Shown here: positions 1-10,700 of the stretch, in pieces
How positions within the stretch are numbered: position 1 is the stretch's first letter
Layout of the letters: the number at the start of each line of letters is the position of its first letter
From: Acinetobacter nosocomialis
Lineage (GTDB): Bacteria; Pseudomonadota; Gammaproteobacteria; Pseudomonadales; Moraxellaceae
Assembly (NCBI GenBank): GCA_025736915.1
Contig: CP107049.1
Location: 3,596,001 to 3,660,000, forward strand
DNA length: 64,000 nucleotides
Direction: 5' to 3'
Position numbers and translations under genes: made by a program
Notes under the pieces: generated by a model
What the model saw: only the letters and a program-made list of their open reading frames with translations
The model's database searches: none
What the model was told of the DNA's origin: nothing

Positions 1-46
1 AAAAGTAGCATTCTATCTTGGTCAGATAAAGTGAAAAGTAACGAAA

Positions 47-607
47 ATGAACCATGTTGAGATTGCTGTGCAGAAGGAGACCGTACCGACTTGCACAGAA
101 CTGTTTTTAGGTTTTTTAACATTAGGTTTAATCGGATTTGGTGGCGTATTGCCTTTAGCGCGTAAAGTCGTTGTAGAGCAACGACAGTGGCTAAGTCCTG
201 AAAAATTCACTGAGTTACTGGGTCTATGTCAATTTTTACCGGGCGGCAATATCATTAATTTATCTGTTGCGATTGGCATGGAGTTTCGCGGTGTCCGTGG
301 AGCGGTGAGTTCACTGATTGGCTTGATCCTTGCGCCTACGATAATTGTTGTACTTTTACATTATGTCTATGAGCAGTTCCAAGACAATTTGATGGTTAAG
401 CATCTTTTCGAAGGTTTAGCGGCGGCGGCAGCTGGACTTCTAGTTGCAACAGGTTTGAAAATGCTTAAGCCATTATTACGTAACCCAATAGCGATGTGTG
501 TAGTCGTGGCTGCAATTATCAGTATTGCTTTTCTAAAAATCTCCTTGCTTTTGACCATGCTGATTTTGTTGGCACTTTATTCAACTATTATTTGGAGACG
601 TGTGTAA
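47..607 (+). CDS. Chromate transporter, N-terminal half (short-chain ChrA)
   Basis: A 186-residue inner-membrane protein of the chromate ion transporter (CHR) family. It shows the family's conserved FGG segment (residues about 29-31) and the PGGN motif near residue 66, followed by long hydrophobic stretches. Full-length ChrA is a tandem duplication of this domain. Here the halves are two genes, and this one overlaps the next by one base (TAATG), so they are very likely translated together and work as a heterodimer. Chromate as substrate is inferred from the family; sulfate-like anions are possible. The start is the only plausible ATG; its ribosome-binding site is weak. Confidence 0.85.
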   Translation: MNHVEIAVQKETVPTCTELFLGFLTLGLIGFGGVLPLARKVVVEQRQWLSPEKFTELLGLCQFLPGGNIINLSVAIGMEFRGVRGAVSSLIGLILAPTIIVVLLHYVYEQFQDNLMVKHLFEGLAAAAAGLLVATGLKMLKPLLRNPIAMCVVVAAIISIAFLKISLLLTMLILLALYSTIIWRRV

Positions 608-1128
608 TGGGCGCAGTTTTACTTACTTTAGCCATCATTTTTACTCAATTGTCTCTTATTGCATTTGGTGGCGGCAATACAATTTTGCCTGAAATGCAAC
701 GCCAAGTCGTTGATATTCATCATTGGATGACGGCACAAGAATTTAGTGCATTATTTGCCATGGCTCAAGCAGCTCCCGGTCCAAACATGATGATTGTACC
801 GTTGGTAGGATGGCATGTAGCAGGGTTGTCAGGTCTACTGGTAACGTCTACTGCTAAATTTTTACCTTCATCTCTTATTACTGTATTTGTGATGAGAGGC
901 TGGTCAAAATTTAAAGATAAGAAATGGCGCCGTGTTTTACAGCTTGCTTTACAACCTGTCACTGTGGGAACTGTGCTTGCGAGTGCGTGGATTATTTCTG
1001 AGGCAGCGGCAATAAATACTTTACTTGTCATTATGGTCTTCATTGCAACTTTATTATCTTTAATTAAAAAAGTTCATCCCTTGCATGTCTTAATTGCAGG
1101 AGCGGTATTTGGCGTGGTCTTACTCTAG
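607..1128 (+). CDS. Chromate transporter, C-terminal half (short-chain ChrA)
   Basis: A 173-residue membrane protein, partner of the preceding gene. It repeats the CHR signature FGGG followed by an N-x-ILPEM segment near residues 18-30, and AQAAPGPN near residues 55-62. The ATG at 607 shares a base with the upstream stop and has GGAG about nine bases before it inside the upstream gene. The same frame extends further upstream but has no family similarity there, so the start at 607 is preferred. Four to six membrane segments are visible. Confidence 0.85.
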   Translation: MGAVLLTLAIIFTQLSLIAFGGGNTILPEMQRQVVDIHHWMTAQEFSALFAMAQAAPGPNMMIVPLVGWHVAGLSGLLVTSTAKFLPSSLITVFVMRGWSKFKDKKWRRVLQLALQPVTVGTVLASAWIISEAAAINTLLVIMVFIATLLSLIKKVHPLHVLIAGAVFGVVLL

Positions 1129-1140
1129 TTTAACCAGTTT

Positions 1141-1179
1141 GCCGACCTGCGCTGGGATAAGTTCAGGTTGGCTTTTTTT
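1141..1179 (+). terminator. Rho-independent terminator after the chromate transporter genes
   Basis: A nine-pair stem (GCCGACCTG with CAGGTTGGC, one G-T wobble), a 14-base loop and seven T residues. It lies directly after the stop of the second chromate gene. Confidence 0.6.
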
Positions 1180-1232
1180 GAATGAAAAGAATAAAATCTA
1201 AAAAACCGATCAAATCTATAAAAACATACTGT

Positions 1233-1288
1233 TTTACCTATTTATTGTTTTAAAGTACTATGCATCTATTGAAAGAATTTGGATGCAT
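1233..1288 (+). promoter_or_regulatory. Probable ahpF promoter and leader hairpin
   Basis: A TTTACC box at 1233-1238 and a TACTAT box at 1256-1261 are separated by 17 bases, a fair sigma-70 fit. A seven-base inverted repeat (ATGCATC at 1260-1266, GATGCAT at 1282-1288) follows and ends just before the ahpF ribosome-binding site GGAG at 1290. Peroxide-responsive control through OxyR would be expected for ahpF, but no clear OxyR tetrad was recognised. Confidence 0.35.
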
Positions 1289-1302
1289 TGGAGTAAAAAC
1301 AG

Positions 1303-2868
1303 ATGTTAGATCAAAACATTAAAACTCAATTAAAAGCTTACCTAGAACGTTTAGAAAGTCCAATCGAATTAGTTGCTGCTTTAGATGAATCAGATAAAGC
1401 TGCTCAAATTAAAGAACTTGTGACAGAAATCGCTGAGCTTTCTGACAAGGTAACTGCCCGTTTTGATGGCAACAATACACGTCGTCCAAGCTTTGGTGTG
1501 GCTAAAGCAGGTGAACAGCCTCGAGTGTTCTTTGCAGGCTTACCGATGGGTCATGAGTTTACATCTTTGATCTTGGCTCTGTTACAGGTGTCTGGCTATG
1601 CACCTAAAGTTTCTGATGAATTGCTGAACCAGATTAAAGGTTTAAACCTCAAAGCTAACTTTGATGTGTTTGTATCTTTAAGCTGTCATAACTGTCCGGA
1701 TGTAGTACAGGCGCTGAACCTGATTGCGATTTATAACCCGAACACTACAGCAACCATGATTGATGGTGCATTCTTCCAAGACGAAGTTGAACAACGCAAA
1801 ATCATGGCTGTACCAATGGTATTCCAAGACAACGAACACATTGGTCAAGGTCGTATGACGCTTGAAGAGATCGTGGCAAAACTTGATACCAACTCGGCTG
1901 AAAAAGATGCAGCAGCACTTAATGCCAAAGATGCGTTTGATGTATTGGTGATTGGTGGTGGACCTGCAGGTGCAACAGCTGCAATCTATGCAGCACGTAA
2001 AGGTATTAACACAGGTATCGTAGCTGAACGCTTCGGTGGTCAGGTGATGGATACCATGGACATTGAAAACTTCACTTCTGTGCAAAAGACTCAAGGTCCT
2101 AAGTTTGCTGCCGAGATGGAAGCACACGTTCGTGAATATGATGTTGATATCATGAACCTGCAACGTGTCAGCAAAATCACAGGCGCGAACCAGACTGCAA
2201 ATGGCTTGGTTGCAGTTGAACTTGAAAACGGTGCAAAGCTTGAATCGAAAACAGTGATCCTTTCTACAGGTGCACGTTGGAGAGAAATGAATGTACCGGG
2301 TGAGCAAGAATATCGTACCCGTGGCGTTGCGTACTGCCCACACTGTGATGGCCCATTATTCAAAGGTAAACGTGTTGCTGTGATTGGTGGCGGTAACTCG
2401 GGTGTTGAAGCTGCGATTGACCTTGCAGGAATTGTTGAACATGTAACTTTGGTTGAGTTCGATACAAAACTACGTGCTGACCAAGTTTTGCAAAACAAAT
2501 TGCATAGCTTGCCAAACACAACTGTGATTATGAATGCCTTAAGTACAGAAGTGTTAGGCGATGGCTCACAAGTGACTGGCCTTAAATATAAAGACCGTGC
2601 GACTGATGAAGAGCATGTGGTAGAGCTTGCAGGGATCTTTGTACAGATTGGTTTATTACCAAACACTGACTTCTTGAAAGAAAGTGAAGTTGAGTTAACT
2701 AATCGTGGTGAGATCATTGTGAATGACCGCAACGAAACCAATGTGCAAGGTGTATTTGCTGCGGGTGACTGTACCACTGTGCCTTATAAGCAAATCATTA
2801 TTGCTACAGGTGAAGGCGCTAAGGCATCGCTCTCTGCGTTTGATTACATCATTCGTTCTGGGCAGTAA
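1303..2868 (+). CDS. ahpF: Alkyl hydroperoxide reductase subunit F
   Basis: A 521-residue flavoprotein that passes electrons from NADH to the peroxiredoxin AhpC. The N-terminal tandem thioredoxin-like domain carries a CxxC (SCHNC, near residue 127-130). A Rossmann FAD motif [10 protein letters not shown] follows near residue 217, then the redox-active pair YCPHCDGP near residue 345, an NAD-binding [10 protein letters not shown] near residue 362, and a C-terminal GD-C FAD motif. The length matches the family. GGAG lies about nine bases before the ATG. No ahpC is adjacent, so the peroxiredoxin partner must be encoded elsewhere. Confidence 0.96.
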   Translation: MLDQNIKTQLKAYLERLESPIELVAALDESDKAAQIKELVTEIAELSDKVTARFDGNNTRRPSFGVAKAGEQPRVFFAGLPMGHEFTSLILALLQVSGYAPKVSDELLNQIKGLNLKANFDVFVSLSCHNCPDVVQALNLIAIYNPNTTATMIDGAFFQDEVEQRKIMAVPMVFQDNEHIGQGRMTLEEIVAKLDTNSAEKDAAALNAKDAFDVLVIGGGPAGATAAIYAARKGINTGIVAERFGGQVMDTMDIENFTSVQKTQGPKFAAEMEAHVREYDVDIMNLQRVSKITGANQTANGLVAVELENGAKLESKTVILSTGARWREMNVPGEQEYRTRGVAYCPHCDGPLFKGKRVAVIGGGNSGVEAAIDLAGIVEHVTLVEFDTKLRADQVLQNKLHSLPNTTVIMNALSTEVLGDGSQVTGLKYKDRATDEEHVVELAGIFVQIGLLPNTDFLKESEVELTNRGEIIVNDRNETNVQGVFAAGDCTTVPYKQIIIATGEGAKASLSAFDYIIRSGQ

Positions 2869-2883
2869 AATCTAGTCTAAAAC

Positions 2884-2921
2884 AAAAGAGCCAAAGGATA
2901 TCCTTTGGCTCTTTTTATTTT
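2884..2921. terminator. Bidirectional terminator between ahpF and the lipase gene
   Basis: A perfect 12-pair stem (AGAGCCAAAGGA / TCCTTTGGCTCT) with a two-base centre, flanked by A-rich and T-rich tracts. It can end both convergent genes. Confidence 0.85.
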
Positions 2922-4928
2922 TTATGGTTTATATAAACCATGTTCAACTAAATGCTCTCGTAAAATACGACGTAGCTCTAGTACAGCTTGAGGTGTCAAC
3001 TGAATAGAGTGTCCACCCGGAAGGACTTTCTCAGACTTTGCACCTTCTAGATGAGCACTCTTATAAGGAACAATACCATCGGTAATCACATTTGGATCAT
3101 CGCTCTTGGTAATGTTACCCATAATTGAGTGGAAGACTAATCCTTGGTGTGGATTAATATTTTCCGTAAGCTCCATAAATTTAGATTGATGACTCAAATC
3201 ACTTGGTCCATTTTGAATTAGACCATTATCAATGTTATTCAAGAAATCTTTAACATCTAGGTTTTCAGTAGTTAGTGACGTCGCTACAGCAGATAAAAAA
3301 GCACCCGGCAAACGAATAATTTTACGAGCAGCCAAAGTAAACCATCGGTCTGCATAATCTGTACCTCTGTGAGGTGATGCCAAGAAAATTGCGCGATCAA
3401 AGTTTCCAATTGAATGCATTTGCAATCGCTCAGTTACCATAGGGTGTTTCTTGAAACGGTTCTGTTGACGTACAGTCATCAGTTTTAAGGCTGGTTGAGT
3501 AATATCACCATCACTGACCAGTAAACGGCTAATAATACCGCCCATACTATGACCTACAAGCACAGCATCGTGTGCAGCAGGGTCACTTGGGTTTAGCGAA
3601 CTAAACGCTTGTTTAAGCAGTGCATAAATTTGGAAGCGACTTTCCAAAATTGGCATATTGGTCGAATAGAAAACTTGCCAAACTTGGTAATTGTCTCTTA
3701 AAACCGTATCGCCCATAACATCGTTGGTGAGAGCAATCCATGCCTCGGGGCTACTTGCCAAACCATGTACCAACACAATAATTTTTTTGTTTGGATTATA
3801 AGGTTCGAGCATATATAAATGCGGCATAGTTAAATGCTGATCACGATCAATCAGACTTAAATAAGCCGCTACGCCTAAGTTATTTTCAGCTAGCCATAAA
3901 CCATAAGGTGCAGAGAAGTTGGCTGCTAGAGGATATTGTTTACCTGCGACATTAATATTATCGGTGCGATAAGGGTCATAAACTCGAATTACAAATTCTG
4001 GGTTATTTAGTATGTCTTGAACAGTTTTGGCATTTTTAGGCTCAGCCACAATCGTTGCAGCTAAATAACGGGCATGGTGAATATTAGGATTTACACCATT
4101 TTTATAGCTGTAATTAAGTGGATCTAAAATATATTCATTAATGTCTTCTTTTCCTGAACTCGGAAAAACAGCTACAAATTCAGAACCGAAACCATCACGA
4201 CGGTTGATTGTTCTTAAACCAGAGAAATTTAAGTTATAGCTCGAAATTAATTTCTCTAACTTTTGGCCAGTTAATTGTCTATGAAATTCAAAGTCTATTG
4301 AATAAACACTCTTACCAATATGGATTTGTGGCTCTACCACATTTTTTTTCGGGTATCTTAAATCATAAACACTCACCATTTTGGCAATGGCTTGATTATA
4401 AAAGTCGCGTATTTGAACTTGTCTGTTATCAAAAATACGGTCAGTCGGCTGACGTTTTGTTGAAAACAAATAGGCATAACTATAACGAATGCTCTTGTCG
4501 AGTAAGTTCAATTGCTGGTCTAAGCAATCGCCATATTTATTCTGAATCGCTTTTTGTTCATCAGCCGCTTTGTGTTTAGTGAATCGACTAATTTTACACT
4601 CGGAAGAATCTGATAAAGCCATCGCTTTTGCCAGATACATTTCGCTCGCAGCAGATAAAAGCTGTTCGTCTAAAATTTGGGGAAGATTTTTAAGCTGATT
4701 AACACAGGTGTCAGGGGAGTCTGTACAGGTTTTGGCCTCTTGTCCTGACATAGACAAAACGTTAAGACTTGCTTCACTCAGTTTATCTTGGGTAAGAATA
4801 CTATTACGTTCATTTGCAATAGTCACGTTGAGAGCTTGTTGCTTAACATTGACCACCTGACATCCACTCAGAATTGAACCGAGGAGTATGACCGTGAAGA
4901 GCGCTGAGTTTCTTTTTCTAACAAACAT
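2922..4928 (-). CDS. Large lipoprotein of the alpha/beta-hydrolase (lipase/esterase) superfamily
   Basis: About 668 residues. The N-terminus is a lipoprotein signal with lipobox LSGC (Cys near residue 23), so envelope location is expected. The first 350 residues match no domain I recognise. The catalytic part begins near residue 385 with an oxyanion-type VHGLA. It has the nucleophile elbow GHSMGG near residues 459-464, and a DG-VPY and GGHS segment near the C-terminus that can supply the acid and the histidine. These support a serine lipase or esterase of unknown substrate. ATG at 4928 is preferred over an in-frame TTG three codons upstream because it gives a standard lipoprotein N-terminus. 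It stands alone between terminators. Confidence 0.8.
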   Translation of the reverse strand: MFVRKRNSALFTVILLGSILSGCQVVNVKQQALNVTIANERNSILTQDKLSEASLNVLSMSGQEAKTCTDSPDTCVNQLKNLPQILDEQLLSAASEMYLAKAMALSDSSECKISRFTKHKAADEQKAIQNKYGDCLDQQLNLLDKSIRYSYAYLFSTKRQPTDRIFDNRQVQIRDFYNQAIAKMVSVYDLRYPKKNVVEPQIHIGKSVYSIDFEFHRQLTGQKLEKLISSYNLNFSGLRTINRRDGFGSEFVAVFPSSGKEDINEYILDPLNYSYKNGVNPNIHHARYLAATIVAEPKNAKTVQDILNNPEFVIRVYDPYRTDNINVAGKQYPLAANFSAPYGLWLAENNLGVAAYLSLIDRDQHLTMPHLYMLEPYNPNKKIIVLVHGLASSPEAWIALTNDVMGDTVLRDNYQVWQVFYSTNMPILESRFQIYALLKQAFSSLNPSDPAAHDAVLVGHSMGGIISRLLVSDGDITQPALKLMTVRQQNRFKKHPMVTERLQMHSIGNFDRAIFLASPHRGTDYADRWFTLAARKIIRLPGAFLSAVATSLTTENLDVKDFLNNIDNGLIQNGPSDLSHQSKFMELTENINPHQGLVFHSIMGNITKSDDPNVITDGIVPYKSAHLEGAKSEKVLPGGHSIQLTPQAVLELRRILREHLVEHGLYKP

Positions 4929-5002
4929 TATGGTCAAATATCTGGATCAGTAATATGCTGATCATACAAATTTTAAAGTATTTTTCAATTGATCAAATAT
5001 AA

Positions 5003-5030
5003 AAAAAGGGCTGTCAAATCAGCCCTTTTT
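5003..5030 (-). terminator. Terminator of the TPR lipoprotein gene
   Basis: An AAAAAGGGCTG / CAGCCCTTTTT stem with a six-base loop sits 16 bases past the stop codon on the minus strand. The A/T flanks make it usable in both directions. Confidence 0.75.
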
Positions 5031-5045
5031 AATAAGCTTACATTC

Positions 5046-5987
5046 TTACTTTTTTGCAGGTGCAGTTGGGGTAGCTGGCGCCATAGCAGGGTTTGTTAAA
5101 ACTTGCCATACATTCCAACGACCTTGTTTTTCAATTTCTTGAATTAAACGATCTGCAACTTCAGCTTCGTCAGGGTATTTAACCTTGTAATTTTTCAAAG
5201 TCTGAATCGCATTTTTCTTTTGTTCCATTGCAATATAGTTATTTGCAGCGGCTAAATATGCTTCTTGAACATTGCCTTTAATGGCTTTGTCTAAGTATGG
5301 AATAGCTTCACGTTGACCACCACCTTCAGACAAACCAAAACCAAACCAGAAATTCGCTTCTGCATCGTCTGGGTTAATTTTTAAAAGTCTTTGTGCATAT
5401 TCTAAAGATCTAGTTGTATGTGCAGTACCTAAATCAAGGTTACGGGCAAGTACGCTTGCTTTAAAAGCACGAATAAGAATATCAAATGACGCATTTGGAT
5501 TAGCAGCTAAAGTATCTAAACGCTGAGTGACTTCTTTAAGTTTGCTTTCAAAACCTTTACGTTCTTGACGGTCAGTAAAGCGAGGCGGGTAGTGACGAGC
5601 TTTACCTTCAACAAGTTGTAAGAAGTCATCAATTTCAGTCACATCAATTTCATTATCGCCCGCTAAAACTGCGTATTTCATTGAACGTTGTGAATTATTG
5701 ATAGTAGGTACAATTAATTTATTTGTATCTAATGTAAGTGATTTAGTTGGATCGTCCTGACGAGTTACCACCATTTTAGTTACAGGCTGTGCTGCAGCTT
5801 CTTTTAAAGCGACTTCAAACGCAGGTGGAGCATCATAATTAAATGGATTTAACGCATAAAATGGAGGAGTAAGCTCTGGTTCCTTGAAAACAAAAGGTTC
5901 AATTTTTTGTTCTTTTACAGGTGCCATTGTACACGCTGTTAAACTAGAAGTTGCAAGGATTAAATACGCCAATGGCTTAAAATTCAT
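5046..5987 (-). CDS. TPR-containing lipoprotein of unknown function
   Basis: A 313-residue protein with a lipoprotein signal peptide (lipobox LTAC, Cys near residue 19). Residues about 180-290 form degenerate tetratricopeptide-like helices, including a segment reading NPDDAEANFWFG. The C-terminus is Pro/Ala/Thr-rich. The family has no known role that I recognise; a scaffold in the envelope is inferred from the TPRs. It is encoded downstream of cysE on the same strand with a gap of about 105 bases, and may have its own promoter. The start codon has GGAAGAT upstream. Confidence 0.7.
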   Translation of the reverse strand: MNFKPLAYLILATSSLTACTMAPVKEQKIEPFVFKEPELTPPFYALNPFNYDAPPAFEVALKEAAAQPVTKMVVTRQDDPTKSLTLDTNKLIVPTINNSQRSMKYAVLAGDNEIDVTEIDDFLQLVEGKARHYPPRFTDRQERKGFESKLKEVTQRLDTLAANPNASFDILIRAFKASVLARNLDLGTAHTTRSLEYAQRLLKINPDDAEANFWFGFGLSEGGGQREAIPYLDKAIKGNVQEAYLAAANNYIAMEQKKNAIQTLKNYKVKYPDEAEVADRLIQEIEKQGRWNVWQVLTNPAMAPATPTAPAKK

Positions 5988-6092
5988 AGGATCTTCCGTT
6001 CATTTTAGTAAAGTCAGATTTGGTACAGCTAAGTCTAGGAAAAGCTAAACCCACTTGCAAGGGTAAGCGTGTTACATTATGAATCAAGAATA

Positions 6093-6908
6093 TTACGTTT
6101 TTGATGTCTTGTTTTGTGCACCGCATTCACGACGAACTTCTTCAAGAATTTTTAGCTCTTCATCACTAAAAGGCTGTTCATCTTGGCTTTCTTTTTTGAA
6201 AGTTGGATCAAGTTCAGATAAGCGTTGGCACAAATTATTCATACGTGTTTCGTTGTGTTGAATACGATCAAGTAAAACTCGCATTCCTTCTAAAATCGGA
6301 TCAGATTGATCAGCAGTAGTCGCATACGGAGCAAAACCAATACTCTGTGCATAATCACGGCGACGTTCTTCATCTTTATCTTTAGTTTTATCGGCATCTT
6401 TATAAATATAGCGAGCAGGGTTTCCAACTGCTGTTACACCAGCAGGAACAGCTTTTGTCACCACAGCATTTGAACCAACTTTAGCACCTTTACCTACTGT
6501 AAATGGGCCTAAGATTTTTGCACCAGCTCCTACAACCACGCCATCTTCTAGCGTTGGATGGCGTTTGCCAGTTTTCCATGTGGTACCACCTAAGGTAACA
6601 CCATGATAAAGCGTTACATCGTCACCAATTTCAGCAGTTTCACCTATTACAACGCCCATACCATGATCGATAAAGAAGCGTTTACCAATTTTGGCACCAG
6701 GATGGATTTCAATACCTGTTGCAAAACGGCTAAATGATGAAACAAAGCGAGCAGTACCTTTGCAGTCTTTTTTCCAAAGCTCATGTGCAAGTCTGTGCAA
6801 GAGCAAGGCGTGAATACCAGGATAAGTAGTGAGTACTTCAAATGTATTTCGTGCAGCAGGATCTCGCGCGAATACAGCCTGTATATCTTCTTTAAGCTGT
6901 TTAAGCAT
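6093..6908 (-). CDS. cysE: Serine O-acetyltransferase
   Basis: A 271-residue enzyme that makes O-acetylserine from serine and acetyl-CoA, the first step of cysteine synthesis. A short helical N-terminal domain precedes a left-handed beta-helix of hexapeptide repeats (residues about 65-190). It holds the FIDHG-G-VIGETA motif with the catalytic His-Asp pair and [16 protein letters not shown] charged C-terminal tail of about 80 residues follows. The gene overlaps trmJ by eight bases, with AAGGAGG inside the end of trmJ, so it is translated from a shared mRNA with trmJ and probably dnaE. Confidence 0.94.
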   Translation of the reverse strand: MLKQLKEDIQAVFARDPAARNTFEVLTTYPGIHALLLHRLAHELWKKDCKGTARFVSSFSRFATGIEIHPGAKIGKRFFIDHGMGVVIGETAEIGDDVTLYHGVTLGGTTWKTGKRHPTLEDGVVVGAGAKILGPFTVGKGAKVGSNAVVTKAVPAGVTAVGNPARYIYKDADKTKDKDEERRRDYAQSIGFAPYATTADQSDPILEGMRVLLDRIQHNETRMNNLCQRLSELDPTFKKESQDEQPFSDEELKILEEVRRECGAQNKTSKT

Positions 6909-7740
6909 TGGATTGATCCTCCTTGTCCGATGATGCTTTTTTCCATTTGCCGCTAGTCAGAGCTTGAACTCGACTAAAAATACCGCGAAGTAAATGATAT
7001 TCCATACGATCTAATTGTATACGACCAAATAAACGACGCAAGCGTAAAGGTAATAAACGTGGATTTTCTGGATCTAAAAATTCAATTTCGGTCAGCATTT
7101 TTTCCAAATGAGGATAAAACTCTTCCATTTGTTGCTGAGTGACTAAAGGCTCATCCCATTGCATGCTTTGACCTTGAGCAAGTGGCATTTGTCCATCATC
7201 AGAAGTAGACTCTTTTTGCTCTAATACCGACATGCGAAGTTCGTAACATACGACTTGAATCGCTTGAGCAACGTTAAGTACACCATACTCCGAGTTTACA
7301 GGAATAGTAAGGTGATAGTTTGCTAAAGCTAATTCTTCATTGGTTAAGCCGCGGTCTTCACGTCCAAAAACAATAGCAATCTGTTGACCTTGTGAAGCTG
7401 CCTTAATTGCTTCTTTGGAAGCAGGGCGCACATCAAGCAAAGGCCATGGAATAGTACGGCTACGCGCACTCGTTCCAAAAACTAAATGGCAATCTTTAAT
7501 CGCGTCTTCGAGTGTTTCAACAATTTCAACTTGTTCTAATAAATCTTGTGCACCAGCAGCAAGCGCCTGAATATCTGGATGTGGATAGGTCTTTGGTGAA
7601 ACCAGAACCAACTTACTCAAGCCCATTGTTTTCATTGCGCGTAAAGCACTGCCAATATTAGCAGGCAAAGTGGTATTGACCATCACAATACGCACTTGTG
7701 CTAATTGTTTTGACACAGCGGTGTCGTCAAACAAACTCAT
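6901..7740 (-). CDS. trmJ: tRNA (cytidine/uridine-2'-O-)-methyltransferase
   Basis: A 279-residue SPOUT-class methyltransferase that modifies the ribose of residue 32 in the anticodon loop of several tRNAs. Family motifs are visible: an N-terminal [16 protein letters not shown] segment, the knot motifs [14 protein letters not shown] (near residue 135) and NLAQA-like [13 protein letters not shown] (near residue 160). The C-terminal extension is typical of TrmJ. It begins 14 bases after the dnaE stop and overlaps cysE by eight bases. Distinction from other SpoU-type enzymes rests on this N-terminus and extension. Confidence 0.9.
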   Translation of the reverse strand: MSLFDDTAVSKQLAQVRIVMVNTTLPANIGSALRAMKTMGLSKLVLVSPKTYPHPDIQALAAGAQDLLEQVEIVETLEDAIKDCHLVFGTSARSRTIPWPLLDVRPASKEAIKAASQGQQIAIVFGREDRGLTNEELALANYHLTIPVNSEYGVLNVAQAIQVVCYELRMSVLEQKESTSDDGQMPLAQGQSMQWDEPLVTQQQMEEFYPHLEKMLTEIEFLDPENPRLLPLRLRRLFGRIQLDRMEYHLLRGIFSRVQALTSGKWKKASSDKEDQSNA

Positions 7741-7754
7741 AAGATTTCCAGAAA

Positions 7755-10700
7755 TTACGAATATTGAGAAACTTCGCTTTGGTATGAATCCAACGCATCA
7801 TCAATAGTCATGTCCACAGGAGGTGAGGCAACAGGTTGTGGACGAACAGGTTCTGCTGCTTTAGCTGCCTTAGATTTTACCTGATATTCAATATGAATAT
7901 TATCTTTGCCAAAGTAATCTCTCAGTTTGGCAAGAAGTTCATCTAAAGGAGCGACTTTCCATTGCGGACCAAGCTGAAGCTCAGCTTGAGCATATGGTTG
8001 GTCAATCTGTAGTTGTATTGCAATATGCTGATGCATATCGACATTACAATAAGGCAATAATATATTTTGTAGATCTTTAGCCAAACTTGGTTGCATTAAA
8101 TCATGGGTTAATTTGATTTGAATACTGTTGGCACGTTTTTGTCTGATTTCATTTAAGTTAAATGCTTTGTTTAATCGCCCCATTGGACGATCAAAGCCTT
8201 CACGCTCATAAATTTCGCCTTCAAAGACCACTACACGTTCAACTTGAATGATATCTTTAAAGCGTTGGAAACGCTCATGGTTACAGCTGACTTCAATACG
8301 TGCTGTTCCATCGTCGAGTACGATAACAACACGGTTTGGGAAGTTGGCTACATCAAGAACAAGACCTGCATAAACAGTCGTTACGCCGCGACGAGTTGCT
8401 GTAATTTCGTTAAGTTTTGCAGGAATAAATGCTTTGAGTTCTTGACGGTAAACATCAATAGGGTGACCTGTTAAATACAAACCAAGAGTGTCTTTTTCAC
8501 CCTTAAGACGAACTTCATCGCTCCACGGCTTAACTGGCTTGGCGGGTTTACGTTGAACTTCTTCAACTTCACCAAATAAGTCCATAATGCCGCTTTCACG
8601 GTTACTACGTGCTTGTTCAGCAGCTTGTACGGCTTCTGGCAATTGAGCCATTAAACTCGAACGTTCAATACCTAAACAGTCTAGCGCACCAGCACGGATA
8701 AGTGCCTCTAAAGTTCGTTTATTGATTTTCTTCAAATCAATACGGTGGCAGAAGTCGAATAGGTCGGTATAAGGCCCTTGTTGACGACGGGAGTCAATAA
8801 CAGACTGCATTGCCTGTTCACCAACACCTTTAATTGCACCTAAACCATAAACAATGGTTTTATCATCACTGGCATGGAAATGATAAGTCGACATATTAAC
8901 CGATGGAGGTAAGACCTCGAGTCCGTTATTTCGACAGTCATCAATCAAAAATACCACACTGTCAGTGTTCTGCATTTCCGATGACATTACCGCTGCCATA
9001 AACTCTGCAGGATAATGAGCTTTTAACCATGCCGTATGGTATGCAACAAGGGCATAAGCAGCTGCGTGTGATTTGTTGAAACCATAGCCTGCGAACTTTT
9101 CCATATAGTCAAAGATATGGTTGGCTGTGCTTTCATCAATGCCTTTTTGTCCAGCACCTTCAAGGAAGATTTGGCGTTGTTTCACCATTTCTTCAGGTTT
9201 CTTTTTACCCATTGCACGGCGAAGTAAGTCAGCGCCACCGAGCGTATAACCCGCACAAATCTGTGCAGTTTGCATTACCTGTTCTTGGTAAACCATAATC
9301 CCGTAGGTTGGCTCTAATACGCCTTCAAGCAAAGGATGAAGATATTCAAAATCTCCACCATGCATACGGTGAATAAAGTCAGGAATTAGGTCCATCGGGC
9401 CCGGACGATACAAAGACACGAACGCAATAATTTCTTCGAATTTACTTGGACGTGCTTCTTTCAGCATTCGTTTCATACCGACGGATTCAAACTGGAATAC
9501 CGCGGTTGTATTTGCATCGGCAAAGACAGAATAAGCTTTCGGATCGTCAAGAGGGACGTGAGAAATATTTAAAGGGTCATTGCCACGATTTTTATTAATA
9601 TTTTGAATAGCATCTTCAATAACCGTTAAGTTGCGTAAGCCCAAGAAGTCGAATTTTACGAGACCTGCTGCTTCTACGTCATCTTTATCGTATTGAGCTA
9701 CACGGTTAGTACCGTCGGCGTCACAAAGTACCGCAGAGAAATCGGTAATTTTACCGGGTGCAATAACAACACCACCAGCATGTTTACCGGTATTTCGGGT
9801 AATACCTTCTAACTTTAATGCCATTTCCCAAATTTCGCTGGCATCATCGTTATCGGGGTTTGAAGGGTTAGTTACGATATCTTTAAGCTGAGGTTCCATC
9901 TCAATCGCAGTTGCCAAATCTACACCGAGTGGTTTAGTTGGAACCATTTTTGAAATACGGTCAGCTAGACCATAAGATTTACCTAAAACACGGGCAACGT
10001 CACGAATTGCACCTTTTGCGGCCATTGTACCGAACGTGGCAATCTGGGAAACCGCTTCACGGCCATAAGTACGCGATACATAGTCAATAACACGGTCACG
10101 ACCTGCGATACAGAAATCGACGTCAAAGTCGGGCATCGATACACGTTCCGGGTTTAAGAAACGTTCAAAGAGTAAGTCATAACGAAGAGGGTCAAGGTCG
10201 GTAATTTTTAAGCTATATGCAACCAATGAACCAGCACCAGAACCACGGCCTGGCCCTACAGGGACACCATTATTTTTTGCCCATTGAATGAAGTCCATGA
10301 CGATAAGGAAGTAGCCGGGGAATCCCATTTTAAGAATGATTCCGACTTCATAATCAATTCGCTCATCATATGGCTTACGAATTTCTGGCCAGTCTTCACC
10401 ACGTTTTTCAACTGGGTAAAGATAGTTTAAACGCTCTTCCAAACCTTCTTTTGATAAGTGCTCAAAATAGCTGTCGATGGTAAAACCATCAGGAATTGGG
10501 TACTCAGGTAAGAAGTAAGTGCCGAGCTTTAAGCTGACATTACAGCGTTTAGCAATATGATATGTGTTTTCAATAGCACTCGGGATGTCTGAAAATAGCT
10601 CGATCATTTCATCTGAAGTTTTGAAATGCTGTTCAGGACTATACAAACGTGGACGTCGGTCATCTGCTAAAACATAACCATCTGCAATACATACACGTGC

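Noticed and set aside
1678-2343. 221-codon minus-strand frame within ahpF, rich in Cys and His
   Set aside because: Antisense shadow of ahpF codons; the composition mirrors the real gene's codon usage.
2091-2777. 228-codon open frame on the minus strand within ahpF
   Set aside because: It is fully antisense to a clear ahpF gene, has no ribosome-binding site or recognisable domain, and has low-complexity Ser/Thr composition.
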